Source: Thalassotalea_B piscium_A (lineage in GTDB: Bacteria; Pseudomonadota; Gammaproteobacteria; Enterobacterales; Alteromonadaceae). Taken from it: DNA of 64,000 bases. The position numbers and the translations under genes were made by a program. The notes beneath the pieces were generated by a model, which saw only the letters and a program-made list of their open reading frames with translations, was not told where the DNA came from and searched no databases. Within the stretch, counting starts at the first letter, position 1; each line of letters opens with the position of its first letter. Positions 51,722 through 61,001 of the stretch are shown here, piece by piece. The DNA is taken from contig CP186339.1 of the NCBI GenBank assembly GCA_049347715.1, forward strand, positions 1,240,001 through 1,304,000. The letters are read 5' to 3'.

Positions 51722-52066
51722 CTAGTGTCGCCCTAATCGTTTTGCCCAATTTCCATCATGATCTTTTAAGCAATATTCTTCACAGTCATAAGAAACATGG
51801 GCACTAATGTCTTTAAATTTAATCCCCATTGTATTTAGCTTTGCTTGAATCAAAGGTGCAAGCAGTTTATCGTCAAGCAACTTGTAATCACCGAGGTTTT
51901 TATAGGTATCAAAGATACAAACAATATGTAAACTTTCAGGAAATTTTGAATAATTCACTCTGTGGGTTAACCATTCAAAGCCATCAACACTATCTGTTGC
52001 AAAATCACAGACATCAGTAAGTAAATTTCTCAGTTGGTTATCTATTTTTTTATCAGTTTTACGCAT
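51722..52066 (-). CDS. Conserved hypothetical protein
   Basis: 114 residues. Recognisable pattern: MRKTDKKIDNQLRNLLTDVC, DGFEWLTHRVNYSKFPESL, HIVCIFDTYKNL and a cysteine-containing end (YDCEEYCLKDHDGNWAKRLG). I recall small gammaproteobacterial proteins of this type, sometimes mislabelled Fis-family regulators, but no function is known. No signal peptide or membrane segment; an alpha/beta fold with a core strand (SLHIVCIFD) looks likely. It lies 12 bp downstream of the DUF1244 gene on the same strand, forming a pair. Confidence 0.72.
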   Translation of the reverse strand: MRKTDKKIDNQLRNLLTDVCDFATDSVDGFEWLTHRVNYSKFPESLHIVCIFDTYKNLGDYKLLDDKLLAPLIQAKLNTMGIKFKDISAHVSYDCEEYCLKDHDGNWAKRLGRH

Positions 52067-52078
52067 AAGTTGTTTAAT

Positions 52079-52381
52079 TTATTTCTTAGTTTTTGATGAG
52101 TTATTTAACTGATTAAATAGCGCAAGTTGTTCTTCTGTTGCGGGTAATTGATATTTTTCTTTCCATTGATCATATGGCATACCATAGACTTGTTCTCTGG
52201 CTTGATCGATATCGACTGTCACGCCCAATTTTTCTGCTTCAGCAACAGTCCATTTTGAAAAGCAATTACGGCAAAAGCCAGCTAAATTCATCAATTCTAT
52301 ATTCTGAACATCTTTTCTACTGTCTAAATGTCTTAATAAACGACGAAAAACGGCCGCTTGAATTTCAATTTCTTTATCCAT
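52079..52381 (-). CDS. DUF1244 family protein
   Basis: 100 residues. DUF1244 hallmarks: AGFCRNCFSKWTVAEAEKLG (a Cys-x-x-Cys pair) and AREQVYGMPYDQWKEKYQLP. The structure family (SMc04008-like) is a small helical bundle that is metal-free as I recall, with no known function. The N-terminal FRRLLRHLDSRKDVQNIELM resembles other members. Paired with the 51722 gene by a 12-bp gap. The upstream gene on the same strand is csiV (61 bp gap). Confidence 0.85.
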   Translation of the reverse strand: MDKEIEIQAAVFRRLLRHLDSRKDVQNIELMNLAGFCRNCFSKWTVAEAEKLGVTVDIDQAREQVYGMPYDQWKEKYQLPATEEQLALFNQLNNSSKTKK

Positions 52382-52442
52382 AATATTTCTCTTAATGGCT
52401 GGATGAGTTAATAATTACAGTGAATTAATTATTATCGTCATA

Positions 52443-53987
52443 TTAGTTATTTTCAACGTTTTCAATCGTCTCGTCACTTGGTGGATCAGGACGTTCATGT
52501 CGGCGTATTTGAACGATCATCCCTAAATAGGGGTGATCAAAATAATGGGTTTCGGTACTGATCACTTGACGACGTTGTTTAAATGAAATTGTTTGCAGAT
52601 TGATTTCTGCATTGGGTCTCAGTTTCATTGTTTCTTGTTCAGCAAGAGTCATATTGAGTAGGTTAAAATCTGCAATAATATTAAGACGATTTCGATTATT
52701 AATATATATTTGCATAAACCCTTGTAAGTACCAAGGTTGAACAGGGGGAGTAGGTGGTTCAACCATCAAAGGGCTAGTGCTCAAATCTCCCATCTCATAA
52801 TGAAATGGCGAACGTGCTATGTCATTCATGAGTTTTGGCGTGTTGTCAGTAATTGATGACAGTTGCGCTATAATTTGATTTATTCTACTTTTTTTATTCT
52901 CAAGAATTTGTTCTTGTTCAGTTAATGTAATCTCCGCTGTTTGCTGAGGTGTTAACAATGAATTTAACGTGTTTTCTTGAGCTAATACTTGTTTTCTTTG
53001 TTGTAGATATATCTCTGTTTGATCTAAATAATATTGCTGTAGGTTATCACCAGCAAATATTTTGATAGGGATAGCATTACGTCTATTGGAGACAGGTTGT
53101 CGCCAGCCCATATGGAGTATTGGTCTAAAATCTCTACTGAGTTTTAATTGTTTGACTATGTCATTTAAAGCAAGTGAATCATTATTTAGCAAATAAGGTT
53201 GAGTGTTGTAAAGATCTTCGATTGCGCTGATTTCAGTCGGTACTTTATTAATAGGATAACCTAAATAACTATAACGCTCAGGATCAGGAGATAAGGCATT
53301 AAATTCTTTTTCGGTTATTTGACAAAGTAAATGTTCAGAATTTGCTACTGCACTGGAGTCAGAATAGGTAAATTTTATTGGAGAAAAATAGTCTTCCGCT
53401 GCAGTAACTAATGCTCTTTGCTCTGCAGTGATAGGTGTTTCTATTTCATCCATTGATAATGTCTGTTCATTAGTATTATTTTCGAAAGATTGTTCACTTA
53501 TGGCAGCGGTATCCGTTGCTATATTACTAATACTTTGATCTTGAAGCACACCTTGCTCGCTCAGTAAAACTTGCTTGCTTGTATCATTTGTTAATGAGCT
53601 AGCTTCACTCGTGGAAATGAGTTCGGCTTGATTAACTTCTTCAGCTATTTCAGCTATTTCAGCTAATGATTTGACCGTTACAATGGAAGGTTGTTTTATA
53701 TCAGCATGATATTGAATCAGTTGATTCGTATTGTTACAAAAGGGAAGTTTTTGTTTTAAATAGGCAATATCAGGTAATAGATAAGGAGTTAATAAATCAA
53801 CGGAATGCTTAAATTTTGGCAGTGTTATATCGTCAGCGAAAACTTCTTTTAATGCGTTTTTATCGCTAAGTTGGCTAATTAAAATAACTTCAATATCAAA
53901 CCAACGTTCACGGCTTTGACTTGCCGCTAATACTGAACTTGAAAAAATGATGCTTGAAAATAGGATAACTGCGTGTTGAATTTTCAT
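52443..53987 (-). CDS. csiV: CsiV-like periplasmic peptidoglycan-associated protein
   Basis: 514 residues with a signal peptide (1-22, SIIFSSSVLAAS). The start of the mature part, RERWFDIEVILISQLSDK, and the end, ISTETHYFDHPYLGMIVQIR, match CsiV, described in Vibrio and Shewanella as a peptidoglycan-binding partner for trimethylamine/low-molecular-mass PBP function and cell wall work. Its location directly before mfd on the same strand is the usual one. The protein is longer than the homologues I recall: residues ~100-210 and ~330-400 are low-complexity, Glu/Asn/Ser-rich inserts. A linker between conserved ends is likely. I am confident of the family, less of the exact activity. Confidence 0.78.
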   Translation of the reverse strand: MKIQHAVILFSSIIFSSSVLAASQSRERWFDIEVILISQLSDKNALKEVFADDITLPKFKHSVDLLTPYLLPDIAYLKQKLPFCNNTNQLIQYHADIKQPSIVTVKSLAEIAEIAEEVNQAELISTSEASSLTNDTSKQVLLSEQGVLQDQSISNIATDTAAISEQSFENNTNEQTLSMDEIETPITAEQRALVTAAEDYFSPIKFTYSDSSAVANSEHLLCQITEKEFNALSPDPERYSYLGYPINKVPTEISAIEDLYNTQPYLLNNDSLALNDIVKQLKLSRDFRPILHMGWRQPVSNRRNAIPIKIFAGDNLQQYYLDQTEIYLQQRKQVLAQENTLNSLLTPQQTAEITLTEQEQILENKKSRINQIIAQLSSITDNTPKLMNDIARSPFHYEMGDLSTSPLMVEPPTPPVQPWYLQGFMQIYINNRNRLNIIADFNLLNMTLAEQETMKLRPNAEINLQTISFKQRRQVISTETHYFDHPYLGMIVQIRRHERPDPPSDETIENVENN

Positions 53988-54000
53988 TTATTTCCCAATA

Positions 54001-54150
54001 AATAATACCAAGTGAAATATATAATTTCCCGTTTACCGAGAACTAAAAGGCGAAGAGGCAAGGCATTGATTGTAGATAATGGTTATTCCCTTGTCAAAAT
54101 CAATAATCGAGCATCGAAAGCCATTTTAAGTCGCTGGTTAGTCTTAACTC
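54001..54150. repeat. Possible dispersed MITE-like repeat fragment
   Basis: The segment beginning AATAATACCAAGTGAAATAT and containing GAGGCAAGGCATTGATTG and TAATGGTTATTCCCTTGTC looks like the left part of a repeat family I associate with Colwellia/Shewanella intergenic DNA. No right-hand copy is seen, so this would be a fragment. Call made from memory of motif style; a genome-wide self search would decide. Confidence 0.35.
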
Positions 54151-54185
54151 ACAAACTGTTTACTAAGCGCTATTTATCTTAATAG

Positions 54186-54262
54186 AAGGAGGTGGTTTAT
54201 TGCGAAAAAAACGCACTAATAATAGTTATATCCCTCTGCTTAACCAGCTAAGCTCGTACTAA
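54186..54262 (+). other. Strong SD followed by a 20-codon ORF in the csiV/mfd gap
   Basis: AAGGAGGT (54186-54193) precedes a TTG at 54200 by six bases, opening a 20-codon frame that ends at 54262 (MRKKRTNNSYIPLLNQLSSY if translated). It is antisense to the flanking genes and may be part of a repeat, so coding is unproven. Apart from this and the repeat fragment the 381-bp gap (53988-54368) holds nothing. Confidence 0.25.
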
Positions 54263-54368
54263 GTCACATCATTATTTATGATTAATTGTTACGCTAACTT
54301 GTCTTATTATAACAAATAAATGCCTTAGAATAACGAGCTTATTTTAAAATCAATTTATACCTCTGGCT

Positions 54369-57300
54369 TTAGTTAGATTTTTTCGATAAATCATTAAGTA
54401 TTGAGGTAATTAGTGTAAAACGCGATTGGACATCTTCACTCTCTTGAATGAATTTCAATTTGTTTGCACCATCCATTTTAAATCTATTAGGTTGTTGTTG
54501 AATTAAACCAATAATAAACATGGGATCAACCACGGTATTATCACTAAATTCGATAGTGCCGCCTTTAGGGCCTGCATCAATTCGAGCAATACCTATTTTT
54601 TGTGCTTTAAGGCGAAGCTTGGCGATGTTAACTAAGTTTTTGGCTGGCTGAGGTAATAAGCCAAAACGGTCTATAAGCTCAATTTGTACTTCATCTAATT
54701 GGTTTTTATTAACACAACTGGCTATACGTTTGTACATACTAAGACGTAAGCTGACATCAAAAATATAATCATCAGGTAAAAGTGCGGGGATACGTAAATC
54801 TATTTCAGTTTGTTTGGCTAACACTTGATCAAGAGAAGGCTGTTTACCTTCTTTTAATGAATTCACCGCATGATCTAACATTTCCATATATAAGCTAAAG
54901 CCTATTTGGCTCATTGAACCACTTTGTTCTTCACCTAATAATTCACCAGCACCACGTATTTCTAAGTCGTGAGTGGCTAAAGTAAAACCTGCACCTAAAT
55001 CTTCAAGCGAGGCGATAGCATCAAGGCGCTTTTTGGCATCTTTTGTGATTAGTTTTTCATTAGGGGTTAACAAATAAGCATAAGCCTGATGATGGGAACG
55101 ACCAACGCGGCCCCTTAATTGGTGAAGTTGCGCTAAACCTAAACGGTCAGCTCTATCCATTATTATTGTATTTGCACTGGGTACATCAATACCTGTTTCA
55201 ATTATGGTCGTACAAACAATCACATTAAAACGTTGATGATAAAAGTCACTCATTATACGTTCAAGTTCACGTTCCCGCATTTGTCCATGGGCTGTGACCA
55301 CTTTTGCTTCCGGTACTAAGGCTTTAATTTCTTCTGCGGTACGCTCTATGGTATCAACATTGTTATGTAAAAAATAAACCTGACCGCCACGTAATATTTC
55401 ACGTAGTATAGATTCTCGAATTAAAGCATCATCACGTTGTCGAACAAATGTTTTAACCGCCAAACGTTTTGCTGGAGGGGTGGCAATAATCGATAAATCT
55501 CGCATACCTCCCATGGCCATGTTTAACGTTCGAGGAATGGGTGTTGCTGTTAGTGTTAAAATATCCACATTGCTACGTAGTTGTTTTATTTTTTCTTTTT
55601 GTTTAACTCCAAATCTGTGCTCTTCATCTACAATCAATAAGCCTAAGTCTTTATATTTTATTGTATTTTGTAAAAGTTTATGGGTGCCAATTAAAATATC
55701 AATATGTCCAGATTCTACTTTAGCAATAACTTCATTTTGTTCTTTGGTACTTTTAAAACGTGAAAGCACTTCAATTGAAATCGGCCAGTTAGCAAATCGA
55801 TCTCTAAAGTTTTCATAATGCTGTTGGGCAAGCAGGGTAGTTGGTACTAAAATAGCAACTTGTTTACCATCATTTACGGCGACAAATGCAGCGCGCATAG
55901 CCACTTCGGTTTTACCAAAGCCTACATCACCACAAACTAAACGATCCATAGTTTTCGGAGATAGCATGTCACTGATCACAGCATTGATAGCTTGTGCTTG
56001 ATCATGGGTTTCTTCAAATCCAAAACTGTCTGCAAAGGCGCGATAATCTTCTTTATTACGTTTAAATGCATAACCATGGTTACTGGCGCGTTTTGCGTAT
56101 ATATCGAGTAACTCTGCCGCGACATCCTTAACTTTTTCTGCCGCTTTACGTTTTGCTTTACTCCAAGTGTCATTACCTAATTTATGTAATGGCGCATGTT
56201 CATCATCAGTACCCGAATATCGGCTAATTAAATGTAATGAGGCTACTGGGACATACAATTTGGCATCATTAGCATAACTTAAGGTTAAAAATTCGGTGGT
56301 AATGCCACCTGTCTCTAACGTTTGTAAACCCAGGTAGCGACCTATCCCATGGTCGATATGAACAACAGGTTGTCCTATTGATAATTCTGCTAAATTTTTA
56401 AATAGCGCATCTGCTTGAATATCTTGTTGTTTATTACGTCGGCGAGTTTGTCTTACTCTATCGCCTAAAAGTTCAGTTTCCGTGATAAGCGCTATGGCAT
56501 TTTTAACCGAAGCCCCTTTATTTTGGAAAACAAACCCAGAACTTAGCGCATTAACGGTAATACCTAAGTTGTCAGTCGAATTAACAAATTCTTCTATCGT
56601 TTTAAATTCTATAGGGGTGATGTCGATACGCTTTAATAATTCTAAAACACTTTCTCTTCGCCCTTGGCTTTCCGCCACAAATAATATTTTGCTTGGGGTA
56701 CTTTTATCGATTAAATAGGATTTGATTAAGTCAAAAGGATGTTTCAGGCGATGATCAATAGTTATATCGGGTAACGGTTTTACATCGTATTGAATAACAC
56801 CGCGTTTTTCATTCGATTGAGCTTCATCGTCATTAATGTCAGACGCTACTATGCTAGCGTCATCAGCATCTAGATGAGTCGTGTTCTTTATTGTGATCCG
56901 GTCAAATGGTTTTAAAGCGCTATAGAGTTCATCACTATTTAAAAATAACTTATTAGGTGCTAATAACGGCCGAGTTGGGTCGTATCGTCTGTTTTCATAG
57001 CGATAGTTGATATCTAACCAATATTGCTCAAGGGCTTTATCGATATCACCTGACACTATGACTAAGGTATTATCCGATAGATAATCACAAAGTGTATTGG
57101 TTTGTTCAAAAAATAAAGGTAAATAATATTCAATACCCGCAGGCATGATGCCATTACTTACTTGATGATAAATAGACTCTTTGTCAATAATACTCGGAAA
57201 TTGTTCACGATATTGTTGACGGAATATATTGATACCATCTTTATCCGTTGGAAATTCATGGGCAGGTAATAAATCTATTTTTTCTATGCGATCTGAGGAC

Positions 57301-57926
57301 CGTTGGTTTTCAGGGTCAAACAATCGTATTTCTTCAATTTCATCATCAAAAAAATCTAGTCTAAATGGCGAAGTACTCCCCATAGGATATAGATCTAAAA
57401 TAGCACCTCTAGCTGAGAATTCACCATGTTCCATTACCTGGTCAACACAACGGTAGCCACTTGCTTCTAAATTTTGTCTTAATTGATGTAAATCTTTTCT
57501 ATCACCTTTGTTAACTAATAAGCTATTTGTTTCAAGGTAATTTTGAGGGGCTAAACGTTGCGATAATGTGGTAACCGGTACAATAATAATACCCGTTGTC
57601 ATTCGCGACATTTTATATAAGGTGGCTAACCGCTGTGAAATGATATCTTGGTGAGGTGAAAAAGAATCATACGGTAGTGTTTCCCAATCAGGGAATAAAC
57701 AGATTTCAAGGTCATGGCTATTTAAACTATGTAACTCAAGCTCAAGTTTAATTGCGTTAGGAGTATCATGTACAACAATTAACACTGGCTGTTCAGACTG
57801 AACCGCTGCTTGGTACATCGCAATAGTGGCACTGCTACCTGTTAAGTTACCCCAGGTTTTTTTATCTGCATTTTTGCCACGACGATGGGTAATTACTGGA
57901 GAAAATAATAGGTGTTGTTTACTCAT
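54369..57926 (-). CDS. mfd: Transcription-repair coupling factor Mfd
   Basis: Recognises RNA polymerase stalled at DNA lesions, removes it and recruits UvrA. 1185 residues, longer than E. coli Mfd (1148), partly because of an acidic insert (~355-395). Order: UvrB-like N-terminal region (~20-330; FPDWETLPYDSFSPHQD, GEFSARGAILDLYPMG), the RNA polymerase-interacting domain (~530-600; PVVHIDHGIGRYLGLQ), and the ATPase/translocase (Walker A CGDVGFGKTEVAMRAAF, DEEH in IVDEEHRFGVKQ, TATPIPRTLNMAM, GRVGRSHHQAYAYLL), with the C-terminal domain. csiV follows on the same strand with a 381-bp gap. Confidence 0.97.
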   Translation of the reverse strand: MSKQHLLFSPVITHRRGKNADKKTWGNLTGSSATIAMYQAAVQSEQPVLIVVHDTPNAIKLELELHSLNSHDLEICLFPDWETLPYDSFSPHQDIISQRLATLYKMSRMTTGIIIVPVTTLSQRLAPQNYLETNSLLVNKGDRKDLHQLRQNLEASGYRCVDQVMEHGEFSARGAILDLYPMGSTSPFRLDFFDDEIEEIRLFDPENQRSSDRIEKIDLLPAHEFPTDKDGINIFRQQYREQFPSIIDKESIYHQVSNGIMPAGIEYYLPLFFEQTNTLCDYLSDNTLVIVSGDIDKALEQYWLDINYRYENRRYDPTRPLLAPNKLFLNSDELYSALKPFDRITIKNTTHLDADDASIVASDINDDEAQSNEKRGVIQYDVKPLPDITIDHRLKHPFDLIKSYLIDKSTPSKILFVAESQGRRESVLELLKRIDITPIEFKTIEEFVNSTDNLGITVNALSSGFVFQNKGASVKNAIALITETELLGDRVRQTRRRNKQQDIQADALFKNLAELSIGQPVVHIDHGIGRYLGLQTLETGGITTEFLTLSYANDAKLYVPVASLHLISRYSGTDDEHAPLHKLGNDTWSKAKRKAAEKVKDVAAELLDIYAKRASNHGYAFKRNKEDYRAFADSFGFEETHDQAQAINAVISDMLSPKTMDRLVCGDVGFGKTEVAMRAAFVAVNDGKQVAILVPTTLLAQQHYENFRDRFANWPISIEVLSRFKSTKEQNEVIAKVESGHIDILIGTHKLLQNTIKYKDLGLLIVDEEHRFGVKQKEKIKQLRSNVDILTLTATPIPRTLNMAMGGMRDLSIIATPPAKRLAVKTFVRQRDDALIRESILREILRGGQVYFLHNNVDTIERTAEEIKALVPEAKVVTAHGQMRERELERIMSDFYHQRFNVIVCTTIIETGIDVPSANTIIMDRADRLGLAQLHQLRGRVGRSHHQAYAYLLTPNEKLITKDAKKRLDAIASLEDLGAGFTLATHDLEIRGAGELLGEEQSGSMSQIGFSLYMEMLDHAVNSLKEGKQPSLDQVLAKQTEIDLRIPALLPDDYIFDVSLRLSMYKRIASCVNKNQLDEVQIELIDRFGLLPQPAKNLVNIAKLRLKAQKIGIARIDAGPKGGTIEFSDNTVVDPMFIIGLIQQQPNRFKMDGANKLKFIQESEDVQSRFTLITSILNDLSKKSN

Positions 57927-58174
57927 TGCTGCTTACTATGTTTAATTTAGGAAACTAACGAAAGGGTTAGCTGTTTCAAGCGAGCTATCTTATCACGACT
58001 TTAGTGATATTTTGACGTATGTGATAGTAATTTTTGAGATTAAATGCTCACTATAGGGATGAAATTGATAAGCCAATAGCGAGATTAAATAGTATAATAC
58101 CTATATCAGCTTATATTGAGCTATATTTTATTTGTAATTTGCGATATTGCGCTTACAAACTATTGGAGAATTCG

Positions 58175-58879
58175 GTGACTAATAACGACGTGTTGAGACG
58201 TATCCGCTATGCTTTTGATTTTAGAGATACTAAGTTAGTAAATATTTTTGCTAAGGGCGGCTTAACAGTAGAACTCGATCAAGTAAAACGTTGGTTGAAA
58301 AAAGATGATGATGAACAAATGCTTGAATTGACTGATGTTGAACTAGCAAGTTTTTTAAATGGTTATATTGTCGAAAAACGTGGCCCTAGAGATGATGGTC
58401 AACAAATAGAAGCAGAAACAACATTAACGAAAAATCTGATATTAATGAAACTCAAAATTGCCTTGTCATTACAAACAGATGATATTATCGCTATGTTAGC
58501 GAAAACGGGCTTTACTGTGGGTCAATCTGAGCTAACTGCTTTTTTCAGAAAACCAACTCATAAAAATTACCGTCATTGTAAAGCGCAATTTTTACGAAAT
58601 TTTATCCAAGCGATTCAAGATCAACATCGACCTTTTGCACCTGAAACAAAGAAAGTGGAGAAAAAAACAGAAACATTCGATAAGAAAAACACAGATAATT
58701 ATGCAGGTAAAAGCCATAATAGCCAGCATAAGTCATCAACCTCCACTTATAAAAAAGCTAGCGACAAAAAGCCTGCACCTAAAACAATTTATGTAAATCC
58801 TAAAGCAACTAAGCCTGAAAGTGTTCAGAAAGAACGTAAGGTATTGAAATTAAAGCCAGAAGATATTTATAAGCAGTAA
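58175..58879 (+). CDS. yehS: DUF1456 (YehS) family protein
   Basis: 234 residues from GTG 58175, preceded by GGAGA at six bases. The frame extends 141 bp further upstream but the family begins VTNNDVLRRIRYAFDFRDTK, which fixes the start. Two DUF1456 repeats follow (~5-70 and ~95-160: LVNIFAKGGLTVELDQVKRW, and ILMKLKIALSLQTDDIIAML), each a helical unit, then a Lys/Ser/Thr-rich tail (~165-234) typical of nucleic-acid or RNA-associated proteins in this family. Function unknown. It is followed 18 bp downstream by the dehydrogenase gene. Confidence 0.88.
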   Translation: MTNNDVLRRIRYAFDFRDTKLVNIFAKGGLTVELDQVKRWLKKDDDEQMLELTDVELASFLNGYIVEKRGPRDDGQQIEAETTLTKNLILMKLKIALSLQTDDIIAMLAKTGFTVGQSELTAFFRKPTHKNYRHCKAQFLRNFIQAIQDQHRPFAPETKKVEKKTETFDKKNTDNYAGKSHNSQHKSSTSTYKKASDKKPAPKTIYVNPKATKPESVQKERKVLKLKPEDIYKQ

Positions 58880-58897
58880 TATTAAGGTGGTTAATCA

Positions 58898-59842
58898 ATG
58901 TCTATTGTTATCCCTTTTATCAGTCAGTTAGCTCAAGAAGAAAAAGAGCAATGGTTAAGTGTGTTAAACCATAAATTAACACCTAATCGTGTGGTGTTAA
59001 CGACAGAGATGACGGCTGAAGAAATAATAGACGCATCAATAGCTATTGTGGCTAATCCTGATCCTAGTGAATTAAAGCCATTTTCCAATTTAGTTTGGGT
59101 GCAAAGCTTATGGGCTGGTGTTGATCGCTTACTTAAAGAGCTACCTCAGCCCTCATTTAAACTAGCCCGTTTAGAAGATCCTCGTTTAAGCCAAACAATG
59201 GCAGAAGCGGTATTAACATGGACGCTTTATCTACATCGCCAAATTCCACAGTACTTAGCACAGCAAAAACAATGTCAGTGGTTACAACATCAGGTTGTCT
59301 CTGCTGCAGAGCAAAATATCGGTATTTTAGGGCTAGGGCGATTAGGTCAAGAAAGTGCACAGCGCTTGAAAGATAATGGTTTTAATGTCTCTGGTTGGAG
59401 TCGTAGTCCTAAATCGCTAGAGGGTCTTAATTGTTTTAGCGGTAAAAAAGGGTTAGATGAAATGCTCACAGACACGCATATTTTAGTGGTGCTACTGCCT
59501 TTAACTGTGGAAACTAATGAGTTAATTGATTCGGTCTTGTTAAAAAAGTTACCGAAAGGGGCAAGTATCATTAACTTTGCCAGAGGTGACATTATTAAAA
59601 CAGAAGATTTAATTGCAGCTTTAGATAGTGAGCATTTATCTCATGCAGTGTTAGATGTTTTTGTCCAAGAGCCATTACCGAGCTCAGATAAATTATGGCA
59701 ACACGATAAAATAACGGTTTTACCTCATGTGTCTGCCCCTACTAATGTTTACTCAGCAAGTGAAGTTGTGTGTCAAAACATTGAAAACTACCTTCAACAA
59801 GGTATCTTACCCAACACGGTTGATATTGATAGAGCATATTAA
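58898..59842 (+). CDS. ghrA: D-2-hydroxyacid dehydrogenase (GhrA-like)
   Basis: 314 residues, NAD(P)-dependent reductase of glyoxylate/hydroxypyruvate type. The dinucleotide fold is visible: NIGILGLGRLGQESAQRL, the conserved arginine in SIINFARGDIIKTEDLI, the Glu in FVQEPLPSSDKLWQHD and the catalytic His in VLPHVSAPTNVYSAS. Overall pattern (WVQSLWAGVDRLL at the front) equals GhrA more than GhrB/SerA. Role: detoxifying glyoxylate or hydroxypyruvate. Good ribosome binding site; likely cotranscribed with yehS. Confidence 0.9.
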   Translation: MSIVIPFISQLAQEEKEQWLSVLNHKLTPNRVVLTTEMTAEEIIDASIAIVANPDPSELKPFSNLVWVQSLWAGVDRLLKELPQPSFKLARLEDPRLSQTMAEAVLTWTLYLHRQIPQYLAQQKQCQWLQHQVVSAAEQNIGILGLGRLGQESAQRLKDNGFNVSGWSRSPKSLEGLNCFSGKKGLDEMLTDTHILVVLLPLTVETNELIDSVLLKKLPKGASIINFARGDIIKTEDLIAALDSEHLSHAVLDVFVQEPLPSSDKLWQHDKITVLPHVSAPTNVYSASEVVCQNIENYLQQGILPNTVDIDRAY

Positions 59843-59848
59843 AAAATA

Positions 59849-59862
59849 TTGATGCAAATCAA
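59849..59862. promoter_or_regulatory. FNR/EtrA-type box upstream of the DGC-domain gene
   Basis: TTGATGCAAATCAA matches the FNR consensus TTGATNNNNATCAA exactly. Its centre lies 67 bp before the start codon of the DGC gene at 59923. If at -41.5, the start would be near 59897, with a weak TAACCT -10 at 59885-59890. Confidence 0.65.
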
Positions 59863-59922
59863 AACAGAAAAAATTTAACCTTGTTAACCTACGAAGATAT
59901 GTGTGGATAGGGAAAGTGTTAA

Positions 59923-60300
59923 ATGTCAAAACCTATTGTTTATGCGTGTGTCGGTTGTTCTAACGTGGCACAAATCTCTCATGATATAGCTTATAACTTA
60001 GACAGCGATGGCTTAGCTGAAATGTCTTATGCTGCCGGTGTTATTGGCAATGTTGAACCCATGAAAGCATTAGCTACCTCGGGAAGAAAAATAATCATTA
60101 TTGATGGCTGTGAGCTTTCCTGTACTAAAGCCTGTTTAAATACATGTGATATTGAACCTGATTATTATTTTATTATTACTGATTTTGGTATTGAAAAAAG
60201 AAACAAATTGCAAGACTCTCTTTTAGACAACAGCCTAGCAGTTAATCATATATATCAAGAACTGGATAAGCATGGTATTAATTTTATGAACAAAGGTTAA
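59923..60300 (+). CDS. Putative zinc-binding DGC-domain protein
   Basis: 125 residues. The DGC family is named after its DGC motif: here IIIDGCELSCTKACLNTCD, together with the N-terminal ACVGCSNVAQISHDIAYNL, gives at least five cysteines that may bind metal. Ends in helices (LLDNSLAVNHIYQELDKHG). Family function is unproven; genes of this type accompany anaerobic or sulfur/redox loci. The perfect FNR box upstream fits that: low-oxygen induction is likely. Good binding site (GGAAAGTGTTAA). Confidence 0.85.
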   Translation: MSKPIVYACVGCSNVAQISHDIAYNLDSDGLAEMSYAAGVIGNVEPMKALATSGRKIIIIDGCELSCTKACLNTCDIEPDYYFIITDFGIEKRNKLQDSLLDNSLAVNHIYQELDKHGINFMNKG

Positions 60301-60376
60301 TTATTCAAGATAGACTCAGCTAGTATTGTCCATTAGTATTTATCAATAAGTTAAGTGAATGGGATAAAAAATAAAT

Positions 60377-60990
60377 ATGGATAAGTTAGCGGATTTTCAA
60401 GAAGTACTCGTTGGTAAAGTGGTGCGCTTAATCCCTCTTACAAAACACTATCAAGATGAGCTAGTTACAGCCTCTAATGATGGTAACCTTTCCCTGCTTT
60501 GGTATACGTATGTGCCTAACGAAAAAACAATTGAAGACTATATAGATACAGCATTGTCAGATCATAAAAAGGGGATAGCCTTACCCTTTGTTGTGCAAGA
60601 GATATTGTGCAAGAGATATCATCCAATAAAATCATAGGTTCAACCCGGATATGCAATGTAGATGTTGCTAATCGACGAGCTGAAATAGGTTATACTTGGT
60701 ATGCAAAAAGTTACCAGGGTTCAGGGGTAAATACTGACTGTAAGTTATTGTTATTAGGCTTAGCATTTGAATTATTTAATGCAATAGCTATTGAGTTTAG
60801 AACACACTCTCATAACTTAGCCTCAAGAACTGCAATTGCCAGATTAGGGGCAAAACAAGATGGTATTTTACGTAATCATCGCATGCATCCAGATGGAGAG
60901 CGTCGAGATACAGTGGTGTTTTCTATTATTGAAAATGAATGGCCTGTGGTGAAAAAATCTTTGCTTTTTAAGCAATCTCAATATAATTAA
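60377..60990 (+). pseudogene. RimJ/RimL-type GNAT acetyltransferase, broken by a 14-bp tandem duplication
   Basis: Two frames, 60377-60637 and 60607-60990, together spell one GNAT protein. The break is at TTGTGCAAGAGATA, present twice in tandem at 60591-60604 and 60605-60618. Removing one copy restores a continuous reading ALPFVVQEISSNKIIGSTRI across the join. Predicted product: N-terminal strand (VRLIPLTKHYQDELV), then AEIGYTWYAKSYQGSGVNTD (acetyl-CoA loop) and AIAIEFRTHSHNLASRTAIA, ending in RLGAKQDGILRNHRMHPDG. Length without the repeat is about 200 residues, the normal length. Either a fresh frameshift, reversible phase variation, or a sequencing error. Confidence 0.9.
60591..60618 (+). 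repeat. 14-bp tandem duplication
   Basis: TTGTGCAAGAGATA occurs twice without a gap. Length 14 is not a multiple of three, so it shifts the frame of the acetyltransferase. Perfect copies suggest a recent event. Confidence 0.95.
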
Positions 60991-61001
60991 TCAAAGCTAA
61001 T

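Noticed and set aside
58034..58174. Upstream extension of the YehS gene
   Set aside because: The extra 47 residues do not fit the family, while the conserved N-terminus begins exactly at GTG 58175, which has a good binding site.
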